DNA from: Mesorhizobium shangrilense | GTDB taxonomy: Bacteria > Pseudomonadota > Alphaproteobacteria > Rhizobiales > Rhizobiaceae | Length of the DNA stretch: 64,000 bases | Direction: 5' to 3' | Assembly (NCBI RefSeq): GCF_028826155.1 | Contig: NZ_JAQGPN010000004.1 | Span: 1 to 64,000, forward strand | In this document: positions 36,862 to 45,552 of the stretch, piece after piece | Layout of the letters: every line of letters starts with the position of its first letter | How positions within the stretch are numbered: position 1 is the first letter of the stretch | Program-made: the position numbers and the translations under genes | Notes under the pieces: generated by a model | Told to the model about the DNA's origin: nothing | Database searches by the model: none | Seen by the model: only the letters and a program-made list of their open reading frames with translations

Positions 36862-37654
36862 GATGGTATCCTCCGCCGATATAGGACTCGATCACGCGCG
36901 GATCCTTTGAGATCGAGGCATAGTCGCCCTCGGCCAGGACTTTGCCGCGCGCCAGGACTGTGATCCGGTCGGCGAGTGCCGAAACGACGGAGAGGTTGTG
37001 TTCGACCATCAACACTGTCCGGCCCTGCGAAGCGGCCCGGATCAGGTCCGACATGCGTCCGATGTCCTCCGGCGCCATTCCAGCCATGGGCTCATCGAGA
37101 AGCAACATCTTCGGTTCGGTCGCCAGCGTCGTCGCCAGTTCCAGCGCGCGCTTGCGGCCGTAGGATAGTTCCTTCGCCTTGACGCGCGCCATGTTCTCCA
37201 GCCCGACGCTTCGCAGCAGCTCGATCGCTTCTGCATCGAAGCGACGCAGCCGATTCTCCGACTCCCAGAATTCGTAGGAGTCACTTGCCCTGCGTTGAAG
37301 CGCGATGCGCACGTTGTGAAGCGTGGTCAACTCGTTGAAGACGGCCGAGATCTGGAACGAACGAATGAGCCCGAGACGCGCCACATGGGCCGGCTTGGCG
37401 CGGGTTATGTCGTTGTCGTTGAAGGTGATCGTGCCGGCAGTTGGCGTCAGGAACTTGGTCAGCATGTTGAAACATGTCGTCTTGCCTGCGCCGTTCGGCC
37501 CGATCAACGCGTGAACGCTGCCGCGCGCGATGTCGAGCGAAACGCCGTCGACCGCCGCGAAACGATGAAACTCCATACGCAGATTGCGGCAGGCCAGGAT
37601 CGTGTCCTGATTGCTGCCAGCCGTCTCCTGGCTGGCCTTAGTGGCGGCTGACAT
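36854..37654 (-). CDS. livG: ABC transporter ATP-binding protein LivG
   Basis: A 266-residue ATPase and the first gene of the livG-F-H-M operon. Walker A GPNGAGKTT is near residues 53-61, IRSFQISAVFNELTTLHNVRIA near 98-119, the signature is the altered LSYGRKRALELA, and Walker B LLLDEPMAGM near 177-186. The ATG ending at 37654 is used; RBS is weak. The divergent spacer to the acyl-CoA dehydrogenase pair carries a possible operator. Confidence 0.93.
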   Translation of the reverse strand: MSAATKASQETAGSNQDTILACRNLRMEFHRFAAVDGVSLDIARGSVHALIGPNGAGKTTCFNMLTKFLTPTAGTITFNDNDITRAKPAHVARLGLIRSFQISAVFNELTTLHNVRIALQRRASDSYEFWESENRLRRFDAEAIELLRSVGLENMARVKAKELSYGRKRALELATTLATEPKMLLLDEPMAGMAPEDIGRMSDLIRAASQGRTVLMVEHNLSVVSALADRITVLARGKVLAEGDYASISKDPRVIESYIGGGYHHG

Positions 37655-37766
37655 TCGTCATTGCTCCGACTGCTCGATGGTCGGCGATATTGGGCAAAGG
37701 GCTGATACATTGCCAGTGGCATTGTGAGCGCCCTCGGTCGTTTTCATGGATATGAACCTCATCCCC

Positions 37767-37786
37767 AAATGAGGAAAAACTCAATT
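37767..37786. promoter_or_regulatory. Looser operator-like repeat between livG and dehydrogenase pair
   Basis: AAATGAG-GAAAAA-CTCAATT, a 20-base inverted repeat with a six-base centre instead of five. It lies in the divergent spacer in front of livG and the dehydrogenase pair and resembles the TAATGAG operator. Confidence 0.4.
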
Positions 37787-37906
37787 GCAAGCGCGTGTTT
37801 TCATATACCCGAAAACGTCGATCAGGCCGCAAAAATCCTTGGACATTGGCAGTCCATGGCCGCTTTGAATAACGAACGATTCAGCGATTGTTGAGTGTTG
37901 CTCAAG

Positions 37907-39100
37907 ATGGATTTTTCACTTTCAAAAGCCGAACGCGCATTTCGCGAGGATGTGCGGTCCTTCCTTCGCGACAACCTGCCCAAGGATATCGCGAAGCGGC
38001 AGGCCCGCGGCTACCATCCGCCCAAGGAGGATCTCAAGCGCTGGCAGGCGGTCCTGCACGAGAGGGGATGGTCGGCGCCGGGTTGGCCTGCGCAATGGGG
38101 AGGGCCGGGCTGGTCGCCGATCCAGCAGTTCATCTTCGAAGACGAGTGCGCGCTTGCCGATGCGCCGTTGCCGAGTCCGTTTGGGCTGAAGCTGGTCGGT
38201 CCCGTCATCTACACCTATGGTTCCGAGGAACAGAAGCGGAAGTATCTTCCGAAGATTCTGTCCGGCGAGACCTTCTGGTGCCAGGGGTTCTCGGAGCCCG
38301 GAGCCGGTTCGGACCTGGCGTCCCTGCAAACGCGGGCAGAGCGGGATGGTCCCGATTTCGTCGTGAACGGGCGCAAGATCTGGACCACTGAAGCGCACTT
38401 TGCCGACATGATGTTCTGCCTGGCGCGCACCGACAAGACCCCGAAGCAGCAGGAGGGCATTTCGTTCCTGCTGCTGGACATGACGGATCCGGGGGTCACG
38501 GTACGGCCGATCGCAACCATCGATTCCGGCCACACCGTCAACGAGGTCTTCATCGACGACGTGCGGGTTCCGGCTACGGAGCTCGTCGGCGAACAGGGCA
38601 AGGGGTGGACCTATGCGAAGTTCCTGCTCGATAACGAGAGGACGACGAATTCCTTCGTGCATCGCTCGAAGCGGGACTTCCGCCGGGTGATGGATATTGC
38701 AAGATCGGCGTTCGACGAAGGCGCGCCGGTCTTGGACAACGAGGCGTTCAGGCGCGGCGCCGCGCGCGTCGAGATCGAGTTGCAGGCGCTCGAATGGGCC
38801 GTCCTGCGGATGCTATCCGGCGATGTACCCGACCCCAGCGCGTCGGCCTCCGCCCTGAAGCTCAAGGGATCGAGCCTCCAGCATCAGATACTCGACCTGG
38901 CCATTTCCGCGATGGGACAGGACATCATACCGTTCTATCCGGAGCCGGAGCAGAAGCCGGGGGCCAACCAACCGTTCTGGGTGCCCGATGAGGCGCCCGG
39001 ACTCATGGCGCAGTATCTCTATCGCCGTGCGGGCACGATCTATGCCGGTACGACCGAGGTGCAGCGCAGTATCATCTACAAACAGCTTTCCAGGAGATAG
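37907..39100 (+). CDS. Acyl-CoA dehydrogenase, catalytic subunit of a pair
   Basis: A 397-residue acyl-CoA dehydrogenase. CQGFSEPGAGSDLASLQTRAERDG is near residues 125-148, VNGRKIWTTEAHFADMMFCLARTD near 152-175, and the C-terminal AGTIYAGTTEVQRSIIYKQL carries the catalytic Glu. The ATG at 37907 gives the MDFSLSKAER start; a TTG four codons earlier is possible. The next gene, two bases on, is a second dehydrogenase lacking that Glu, so the two probably form a heteromer, as known for bulky (steroid side chain) substrates. Confidence 0.91.
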   Translation: MDFSLSKAERAFREDVRSFLRDNLPKDIAKRQARGYHPPKEDLKRWQAVLHERGWSAPGWPAQWGGPGWSPIQQFIFEDECALADAPLPSPFGLKLVGPVIYTYGSEEQKRKYLPKILSGETFWCQGFSEPGAGSDLASLQTRAERDGPDFVVNGRKIWTTEAHFADMMFCLARTDKTPKQQEGISFLLLDMTDPGVTVRPIATIDSGHTVNEVFIDDVRVPATELVGEQGKGWTYAKFLLDNERTTNSFVHRSKRDFRRVMDIARSAFDEGAPVLDNEAFRRGAARVEIELQALEWAVLRMLSGDVPDPSASASALKLKGSSLQHQILDLAISAMGQDIIPFYPEPEQKPGANQPFWVPDEAPGLMAQYLYRRAGTIYAGTTEVQRSIIYKQLSRR

Positions 39101-39102
39101 AC

Positions 39103-40191
39103 GTGGATCTGCGGCTCAATGAACAGCAGGTCATGCTGCGCGAAAGCGCGCATCGCTTCCTGCGCGAGGAATACCATTTCGATGCGCGTCGCGCGGACCT
39201 GGCCGATCAGAGCCCCGGCAAGTGGGCTCAGATCGGCCACTTGGGATGGCCGGGCGCTTCGCTTCCCGAGGAGACGGGCGGTCTGGGCGGCTCTGCAGTC
39301 GAGTTCGCGATCCTGATGGAGGAAATGGGCAAGGCTCTCTATGTCGGCCCGTTCCTGTCGACGGCGATGGTCGCGGCCATGCTCCGGGTGCTGCCGGGCA
39401 CGGACGCCGCGGCGCTTTTGGCGCGCATTGCCCGCGGCGAGGCGCGGGCCGCCTTTGCCCATGGAGAGCCGGGTGGGCGCGGCTTCTTCGATGCGCCCCG
39501 CGCGGTCGCCACTCGTGAAGGGGACCGTTTCGTCATCCGGGGCGGCAAACGTCTCGTCTACGATCTCGTGGCCGCCGACATCGTCCTGGTCAGCGCCGCT
39601 GCCCCTTCCGGCACCGCCATCCTCCTGCTCGAGCCGCCAAAAAGCTCTTCCAGGCGCGACTATGCCAACATCGACAATTCGCGCGCCTCGGACCTCGAAC
39701 TCGAGGGTGCCAGCGCGGCATTGCTCGCGGAGGGCGAGACTGCCGCACGGATGCTTGACGAAGCGTTCTACTGGGCTTCGGTCGGCCTTGGCGCGGAGGC
39801 CGTCGGCATCGCCGACCATGCGCTGAAGCATACGATGGAGTATGTCGCGGTGCGCAAGCAGTTCGGCAAGGCGCTTGCGGAATTCCAGGTCATTCAGCAT
39901 CGCATCTCGGATATGTTCGTCGAGATCGAGCAATTGCGTTCGCTGCTGCTATATGCGCTGTCAATGCAGGAAGCAGCGCCGGACGAGCGCCGTCGCGCCG
40001 CGCTCGGGCTGAAGATCCTCGCAGGACAGGTTGCGACGAAGGTCGCCGGCGACGGGCTGCACCTGCATGGCGGCATGGGCATGACCGACGAGATGCCGAT
40101 CTCGCACTACTACCGCCGGGCGCGCGTGCTCGATGCACAATTGGGCAACGGCGACTATCTGCTAGGCCGCCATTCGCGCATGCTGGCATGA
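39103..40191 (+). CDS. Acyl-CoA dehydrogenase, probable non-catalytic partner
   Basis: A 362-residue dehydrogenase-fold protein starting at GTG 39103 behind AGGAG. FAHGEPGGRGFFDAPRAVATREGD replaces the usual TEPxxGSD segment, and the C-terminus reads HYYRRARVLDAQLGNGDYLLGRH, with no Glu where the catalytic base should be. VRKQFGKALAEFQVIQHRISDM near 248-269 keeps the FAD/tetramer contacts. It lies two bases after the catalytic partner. Known heteromeric acyl-CoA dehydrogenases have exactly this division of labour. Confidence 0.9.
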   Translation: MDLRLNEQQVMLRESAHRFLREEYHFDARRADLADQSPGKWAQIGHLGWPGASLPEETGGLGGSAVEFAILMEEMGKALYVGPFLSTAMVAAMLRVLPGTDAAALLARIARGEARAAFAHGEPGGRGFFDAPRAVATREGDRFVIRGGKRLVYDLVAADIVLVSAAAPSGTAILLLEPPKSSSRRDYANIDNSRASDLELEGASAALLAEGETAARMLDEAFYWASVGLGAEAVGIADHALKHTMEYVAVRKQFGKALAEFQVIQHRISDMFVEIEQLRSLLLYALSMQEAAPDERRRAALGLKILAGQVATKVAGDGLHLHGGMGMTDEMPISHYYRRARVLDAQLGNGDYLLGRHSRMLA

Positions 40192-40198
40192 GCGGCGA

Positions 40199-40240
40199 CC
40201 GGCCGAGCCCTTGATGGAGATCCATAGAGAGCTCGGCCGG
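40199..40240. terminator. Hairpin between convergent genes
   Basis: CCGGCCGAGC (40199-40208) pairs perfectly with GCTCGGCCGG (40231-40240), and ATGGA/TCCAT pair inside the loop. It lies between the 3' ends of the dehydrogenase pair and the IclR gene. There is no T run, so it may slow transcription from both sides rather than act as a strict terminator. Confidence 0.5.
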
Positions 40241-40257
40241 ATGTCTCAGGCGGCGTC

Positions 40258-41115
40258 CTACGCGAACAGCGGCTGTGCCGTCTGGCTCGTCTCCTCGGCA
40301 TCAACGTTGCCCGTGCAGATCTGCAGCGCCGCGGCGCGCACCAGGTCGACAAGTCGCTCCTTGTCGAGTTCGATTTCTTCCGCCGGGCCGCCAAGACCCA
40401 GAACGAGTGGCGGCTCGCTGCCGCACATCCGAAGCGGCACGGCAATCGCGCGGGCGCCCTGGAAATAGGGACGATTCGAACAGGCGTGGCCGAGGCGACG
40501 AATCTCGGCGATCTCGGCCCTTATCTCGACCGGATCGATACGCTGCTGGTTGTCGTTGCGGTCCGCGTTGGCGCGGCGCACGAGACGATCGATAGCGGCA
40601 TTCTCGTCCAGCGACAACAGCGCACGCCCCATCGGCGTGTCCACGAGCCGCTGACGACTGCCGACGGGAAGATAGTAGCGGACACGCGCATGCGACGCGA
40701 CGACGCTGACGTACTGTATGTGGTTTTCGTTGCGCAGTCCGACGATGATCGTCTGGCCGGTTTTTTCGGCGAGGCCGCGTGTCACCTCAGTAAGCGTCTC
40801 CGGCGCGAAACGGCCGCCGTATCTCCATCCGCCGAGCAGACCGACCCGCAAGCCCGCTTGATAGGTTCGACTCGTCCTGTCGAAATGCAGGTAGCCCAGT
40901 GAGGTCAGGCTCTTCAGCAGCGCCGCCGTGCTGGAGATGGGAAAGCTCAGTTCCATTGCGATCTCGGTCGTAGAGAGCGGACGGCGCATCTCCTTGAAAA
41001 GCTCCAGGATCTGCAGGACGCGCTTGGCGGATTTCACCGTCGCGGATTCGCCTTCGTATGCAAACTGCTCCTGGACACTGGCAGCGTGCGATTGAGTATC
41101 TTGCCCTTCACGCAT
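40258..41115 (-). CDS. IclR family regulator
   Basis: A 285-residue IclR regulator. The N-terminal winged helix (KSAKRVLQILELFKEMRRPLSTTEIAMEL, about residues 28-56) is followed by the effector domain, with GLRNENHIQYVSVV and LVDTPMGRALLSLD segments and a C-terminal ARAIAVPLRM...GLGGPAEEI. The ATG ending at 41115 is chosen because GGGAGGGA precedes it. It lies between the dehydrogenase pair and the binding-protein gene, and probably controls one of them. A TAATGAG repeat is 50 bases upstream. Confidence 0.92.
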   Translation of the reverse strand: MREGQDTQSHAASVQEQFAYEGESATVKSAKRVLQILELFKEMRRPLSTTEIAMELSFPISSTAALLKSLTSLGYLHFDRTSRTYQAGLRVGLLGGWRYGGRFAPETLTEVTRGLAEKTGQTIIVGLRNENHIQYVSVVASHARVRYYLPVGSRQRLVDTPMGRALLSLDENAAIDRLVRRANADRNDNQQRIDPVEIRAEIAEIRRLGHACSNRPYFQGARAIAVPLRMCGSEPPLVLGLGGPAEEIELDKERLVDLVRAAALQICTGNVDAEETSQTAQPLFA

Positions 41116-41732
41116 TCTTCCCTCCCTCAGGCCCCAGTGCCGCCCGCGGCAGACCTGAGGCACCTTAATGAGCTTAGCTCATGACGCTTCAGCGGCGCTC
41201 CTCCATGAGCTGGTGGCCAACAAGCTAGCAGAACGCTGCAGATGTGCAACGCGCAAACGAACCAATATGGCGATCTGATTCGAGAATAAATAAGTCACAC
41301 TTTTTAACGGGCTCACTTCTACGATTTGTCGATTGAGGGTGGCGAACCGTCCGCAGCCGACGGGGCGCAACCAAGCTCGTCGCCAAGGCAAATGGCGCTG
41401 TGGCGGGCGTTTGAGCTCACTTTCCCAATCGGCGCAGCGCCTTCCGGGCACTGTTTTCGGTTCGTCAACCTCGGACTTTCCTGATCCGTGGCTTGTTGAT
41501 GATCGGCATTTAATAAATGGTCTTCATGCGACGGAGTGTCGGATGCCATGGCGCAGGAATTTATGGATGTGCAATCCGGGACATTGCGCGAGACATCATC
41601 TTCTTATCTTTCAAAATGAGTGTCACTTTCCACTCGCGCTCTGTGGGAATGATTGAGAAGTGTCGCGTTCTACACAGGGCGACGGATAAGTTCCCCAGTT
41701 CCGGCGCGTTTAAGGATGGAGGAGAATTGGAC
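41116..41732. other. Regulatory spacer between iclR-type gene and binding-protein gene
   Basis: This 617-base spacer holds the operator-like repeat at 41166-41184, an AT-rich patch near 41270-41310 that could be a promoter, and a second AT-rich patch near 41500-41620. No reading frame in it looks like a real gene. The binding-protein promoter and possible IclR sites should be here. Confidence 0.5.
41166..41184. promoter_or_regulatory. Candidate TetR operator, copy 2
   Basis: TAATGAG-CTTAG-CTCATGA, 19 bases, with arms matching in six of seven positions. It lies upstream of the IclR gene and of the divergent binding-protein gene. Confidence 0.65.
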
Positions 41733-42962
41733 ATGACGGGATACAAGGCACGACTGCTGGGTCTAGCAACCTCGGTCGCACTCGCGTCGGCGATAGCGAC
41801 GTCTCAGGCGCAGGATTCAATTTCCGGCGGCGCTATCAAAATCGGCATTCTCAACGACATGGGAAGCGCCTACTCGGATACGGTGGGCGAGGGCCTCCGC
41901 CAGACGGTGTTGTGGGCTGTCGAGGACTTCGGCGGGACGGTCAACGGCGTACCGGTCGAGGTACTCAACGCCGACACCCAGCTCAAGGCTGACATCGCGT
42001 CGACCACCGCCCGGCGCTGGATCGACGAGGACAAGGTCGATGTTCTGGTTGCTGGTTCGGGCAGCCCGATTTCGCTGGCCGCAATGGAAGTGGGCAAGGA
42101 AAAGGGTGTCGCCGTTCTGAACACCGGCGGCTTGAGTTCGGACCTCTCGGGTAAGTTCTGTTCGGAGATCGCCACGCATTGGAGCCTCGACACTTACGCC
42201 GCCGCCCGGGGCGGTGCGAAGGCTGGCATCGCCGCGGACGCGAAGAAGTGGTTCTTCGTGACGGCTGACTATTCCTTCGGTGAGGCGCTGCAGCGCGACA
42301 CCGAGGCGGAGCTCAAGCGGCTTGGCGGTCAGGAGATCGCCGGATCGGTGCGGGCGCCTCTCGGAACCACCGACTTCAGCTCGTTCCTGCTGCAGGCGCA
42401 GAGCTCGGGTGCCGACACCGTGGCATTTGCGAATGCGGGCAACGACACGATGAACTCGCTCAAGCAAGCAAGCGAATTCGGCCTTGCCTCGGGCGGGCAA
42501 AAGCTGATCGGACTGGTCACCAGCATCACCGACACCTACTCGCTGGGCCTGGACGTGGCGCAGGGGCTGCTCGTGACGGAAAGCTTCTATTGGGATCGCG
42601 ACGATGCTTCGCGGGCCTATGCCCGTCGCTTCGAGAAGAAGTTCGGACGCATGCCGACGCAGAGCCATGCAGTGGCCTACTCGGCGGTGACGCACTATCT
42701 GCGTGCGGCGGTGGCGGCCAAGAGCGATGACGGCAAGACGGTGACGGCGCAGATGAAGACGATGCCGGTGCAGGATTTCTTTGCCATCGACGGCAAGGTG
42801 CGTGAGGACGGCCGCATGATCCCGAGCTATATCTATCTGCTGCAGGCCAAGGCGGCGGCGGATTCCAAGGAGCCGTGGGACCTTTACAACATCGTTGAGA
42901 AGTTGCCGGGCGACCAGGCCTATCGGCCACTCGCTGATAGTGATTGCCCGCTGGTCAAGTGA
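41733..42962 (+). CDS. ABC transporter periplasmic substrate-binding protein (Leu/aromatic acid type)
   Basis: A 409-residue type I periplasmic binding protein of the Liv family. Residues 1-27 are a signal peptide with a likely cleavage after SQA. The mature part starts ISGGAIKIGILNDMGSAYSD and contains ADIASTTARRWIDEDKVDVLVAGSGS and NTGGLSSDLSG, typical of the fold. The ATG at 41733 has GGAGGAG eight bases upstream. It would deliver the substrate to LivGFHM, whose genes lie 4 kb away. Similar proteins bind branched or aromatic acids; the ligand here is unknown. A terminator follows. Confidence 0.92.
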   Translation: MTGYKARLLGLATSVALASAIATSQAQDSISGGAIKIGILNDMGSAYSDTVGEGLRQTVLWAVEDFGGTVNGVPVEVLNADTQLKADIASTTARRWIDEDKVDVLVAGSGSPISLAAMEVGKEKGVAVLNTGGLSSDLSGKFCSEIATHWSLDTYAAARGGAKAGIAADAKKWFFVTADYSFGEALQRDTEAELKRLGGQEIAGSVRAPLGTTDFSSFLLQAQSSGADTVAFANAGNDTMNSLKQASEFGLASGGQKLIGLVTSITDTYSLGLDVAQGLLVTESFYWDRDDASRAYARRFEKKFGRMPTQSHAVAYSAVTHYLRAAVAAKSDDGKTVTAQMKTMPVQDFFAIDGKVREDGRMIPSYIYLLQAKAAADSKEPWDLYNIVEKLPGDQAYRPLADSDCPLVK

Positions 42963-42987
42963 CGCGGGTACGCCAGCGGCGTCGATG

Positions 42988-43019
42988 AAGGGAGGGTCTT
43001 GTCGAAAGGCCCTCCCTTT
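42988..43019 (+). terminator. Terminator of the binding-protein gene
   Basis: A 13-pair stem (42988-43000 with 43006-43018, one G-U pair) with a five-base loop, followed by TTTC. It starts 26 bases after the stop codon of the binding-protein gene. Confidence 0.75.
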
Positions 43020-43056
43020 CGCACGTCTTGGCGGAATTGAATGCGGCGATGCGACT

Positions 43057-43737
43057 TCATTCGCCGGTCTCGAAGGCGCGGTCGGCCTCGCGCAACGGGC
43101 TTCCAGGTCTGCCCTCCATCATCGCGATCATCTTCGGATAGTGCTGTCGCATGTCGGCAAAGAAGAGGTCTTGCGGAAAGTCGTCGAACTCACCGATCTG
43201 CTCGAGATACTCCATGTGGCGGCGGCCTGCGGAATCATAGGGATGGAAGACGGAATCGTGGGCGCCGTCGAATTCGAGCGGCGTCACCCCGAACTTTCGG
43301 CAGAGGCCAAGGTCGAATGCCGGCGTTGCCTTGACCCAGCTACCGCCCAGATGAAGGGAGACATAGCCGTGCCAGCGGAACACGTCGCTCTCCATCAGGG
43401 CCGAAAGCCGCGGAGAAGTCAGGTGGTTGCGGACATTCGCATATCCCAGCCGGGCTGAAATCCCCACGGCGCGGGCGCAGGCGGCCAGCAATATCGCCTT
43501 GTGTACGCAGAATCCGGCTCCCGCGGCGAGACAGCGTGATGCGCGGTAGTGATCCGGATCTAGATTGAAGCTGTAGGGATCGTAGCGTACGCGGTCGCGC
43601 ACGGCGAGATTGAGACGAACCGCCTTCTCGCGTGTCGGCCCCATGCCGGCGACGTCGTGGGCGAAGTCGCGTACGGCTGGGGAGTCGAAATCGATGAACT
43701 GCGTTGGTCGTAGACTGACTTCCATTCCTGGATGCAA
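43057..43737 (-). CDS. Transglutaminase-like cysteine protease-fold protein
   Basis: A 226-residue protein with a transglutaminase-like core. The cysteine is in CLAAGAGFCVHKAILLAACAR near residues 70-90, the histidine in FRWHGYVSLHL near 121-131, and the aspartate in VKATPAFDLGL near 135-145. No signal peptide is seen. It starts at TTG (43737) behind AAGGAG seven bases upstream; an ATG four codons later is the alternative. Divergent from the second TetR gene. Relatives are scattered among lipid and steroid clusters with unknown role; hydrolysis or acyl transfer on a CoA or amide intermediate is a guess. Confidence 0.8.
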   Translation of the reverse strand: MHPGMEVSLRPTQFIDFDSPAVRDFAHDVAGMGPTREKAVRLNLAVRDRVRYDPYSFNLDPDHYRASRCLAAGAGFCVHKAILLAACARAVGISARLGYANVRNHLTSPRLSALMESDVFRWHGYVSLHLGGSWVKATPAFDLGLCRKFGVTPLEFDGAHDSVFHPYDSAGRRHMEYLEQIGEFDDFPQDLFFADMRQHYPKMIAMMEGRPGSPLREADRAFETGE

Positions 43738-43880
43738 CGGTATTCTCCTTCAGGGATGCAGGTCGCGCCCGGCGCGTGATGTGGGGGCCCAGCTCGTCGG
43801 GCAGACGGGGATGGCAGGCGCAGGCGGCTTCCGCCGCGCCCGCCGGACTGATATGGCCGGTGAAGCGGGAGAGAAATGAG

Positions 43881-44573
43881 ATGACGCAGAAGACACCTCG
43901 CCGGCGGCGGCTTCGCAAGGAGGTCCGACAGGCCGAACTGCTGGATGCGGCCGCCCAGATCTTTCGCGAGAAGGGCTATGACGAGGCCTCCACCGCGGAG
44001 ATCGCAGAGCGTGCCGGCGTCGTGGAAGGGACGATCTACCGCTATTTTGCGTCGAAGCGCGACCTGCTCGTGAAGGTCGTAGAGCAGGCATACGAAGAGG
44101 TTATCGCCGATTTCGAAGTCCAGCTCCACGGCATTTCCGGAACCTGGAACCGGTTGAGGTACATGATCTGGCGCCACCTCAAGACCATTGAGGACGATCC
44201 TGCCCTTGCCAAGCTCGTGACCTACGAGATCAAGGTTGATCCCGACTATCGCACGATGCGGGTCTTCCAGTTGAACAGGGCCTATACGCGCCGCACAGTC
44301 GAGATCATCGAGCAGGCCATCAGGTCCGGCGAGTTTGTCGCTGATGTTCCGATTCCGATCATCCGCGACATGATCTATGGGTGCATCGATCACCACACGT
44401 GGAGCTATGTTCGCGGCGAGGGAACGTTCGATCTCAACACGACAGCGGACTACATCACCCATCTGATCTATCGCGGCCTTGCTGCCCATTCGTCGCCGGA
44501 GGAGGGTTCGGTGCTCGCCAGGATCGAGGAGCGTCTCGCCCGCATCGAGGCGCGGTTCGGAACGACGGCGTAG
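43881..44573 (+). CDS. TetR family regulator 2
   Basis: A 230-residue TetR repressor with the helix-turn-helix STAEIAERAGVVEGTIYRYFASKRDLL (about residues 37-63). The ligand domain closely parallels the first TetR (LRYMIWRHLKTIEDDPAL, IRDMIYGCIDHHTWSYVRGEGTF). The ATG at 43881 follows GGGAGA; upstream starts lack similarity. It is convergent with the SDR pair and divergent from the transglutaminase-like gene. Both TetRs are candidates for the 19-bp TAATGAG operator, possibly with overlapping targets. Confidence 0.93.
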   Translation: MTQKTPRRRRLRKEVRQAELLDAAAQIFREKGYDEASTAEIAERAGVVEGTIYRYFASKRDLLVKVVEQAYEEVIADFEVQLHGISGTWNRLRYMIWRHLKTIEDDPALAKLVTYEIKVDPDYRTMRVFQLNRAYTRRTVEIIEQAIRSGEFVADVPIPIIRDMIYGCIDHHTWSYVRGEGTFDLNTTADYITHLIYRGLAAHSSPEEGSVLARIEERLARIEARFGTTA

Positions 44574-44600
44574 GCCGTCGCCCGGGCCGGTCGAAGCCGG

Positions 44601-45524
44601 TCAGAAGGGAACCTCTATCCCGTTGGCCTGCGCAGCCTTGCCGACGAGATTGCGGTTCTGCTCGAAGGCGTTCTGCATCGTATGCAGAACCGAGGTATCA
44701 CAAATCTTGGAGAAATGGCTCTCGATCGCCTCGGGTGAAAGCGTGCTGCCCGGGAAATGCACGGCGTCGGTCTCGTTGAGGATAATCCGGGCAAAGCTGC
44801 CCGCCGCGGCACCAAGGATCACGCGTGACGGCGCATTCTCGCTGACGAGGTACAGCACGCCTGGAGTAATCAGTTCCGGCCTCATCAGGTCGAGCGCTTC
44901 CTTCGGCAGGAGATCTTCTGTCATGCGGGTGACTGCGGAAGGGGCGAGCGTGTTGATGCGGATCCCGTATTTCGCGCCTTCGAGATGCAGGACGTTCATG
45001 AGCCCCAGCATGCCGGCCTTGGCGACGCCATAGGCGGCCTGGCCGAAATTGCCGTACAGGCCCGAGGTCGATGACGTCAGCACGATGCGTCCGTAATTCT
45101 GCTCGCGCATCGTCTCCCACACCGCCCTGGTGCAGATGACGGTGCCGTTCAGGTGGACGTTGAGCACCTTGAGGTAGTCATCGAGTTCCATCTTCGAGAA
45201 GGTCTTGTCGCGAAGAATGCCCGCATTGTTGACCAGAATGTCGACCCGGCCCCACTCAGCCTTGGCGCGCCCGACCATGGCTTCGACCTGCTCCGGGTTG
45301 GAGACGTCCGCACCGTCGGCCATCGCCTCGCCACCCTGACTGCGGATCTGCTCCACCACGGCTTGCGCCACTGTCGACGATGCCCCGCTGCCGTTAGTGG
45401 CGCTGCCCAGGTCATTGACGACGACCTTGGCGCCCCTCTGCGCCAGTCCCAGAGCATGCTCCTTGCCGATGCCGTTGCCGGCGCCGGTGACAATGGCCAC
45501 GCGGCCGTCGAATCTGATCGTCAT
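44601..45524 (-). CDS. SDR 3-hydroxyacyl-CoA dehydrogenase (MFE-2 type), copy A
   Basis: A 307-residue short-chain dehydrogenase like the (3R)-hydroxyacyl-CoA dehydrogenase domain of peroxisomal multifunctional enzyme 2. GAGNGIGKEHALGLAQRGAKVVVND (12-36), DILVNNAGILRDKTFSKM (97-114), and the Ser/Tyr/Lys triad in TSSTSGLYGNFGQAAYGVAKAG (149-170). The C-terminal 60 residues extend beyond the dehydrogenase core. The ATG ending at 45524 is the start. The next gene upstream is a close paralogue 28 bases away, so this is a tandem duplicate. Confidence 0.92.
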   Translation of the reverse strand: MTIRFDGRVAIVTGAGNGIGKEHALGLAQRGAKVVVNDLGSATNGSGASSTVAQAVVEQIRSQGGEAMADGADVSNPEQVEAMVGRAKAEWGRVDILVNNAGILRDKTFSKMELDDYLKVLNVHLNGTVICTRAVWETMREQNYGRIVLTSSTSGLYGNFGQAAYGVAKAGMLGLMNVLHLEGAKYGIRINTLAPSAVTRMTEDLLPKEALDLMRPELITPGVLYLVSENAPSRVILGAAAGSFARIILNETDAVHFPGSTLSPEAIESHFSKICDTSVLHTMQNAFEQNRNLVGKAAQANGIEVPF

Positions 45525-45552
45525 GTTGAAGAACCTCTGCGGCAGATGATGA

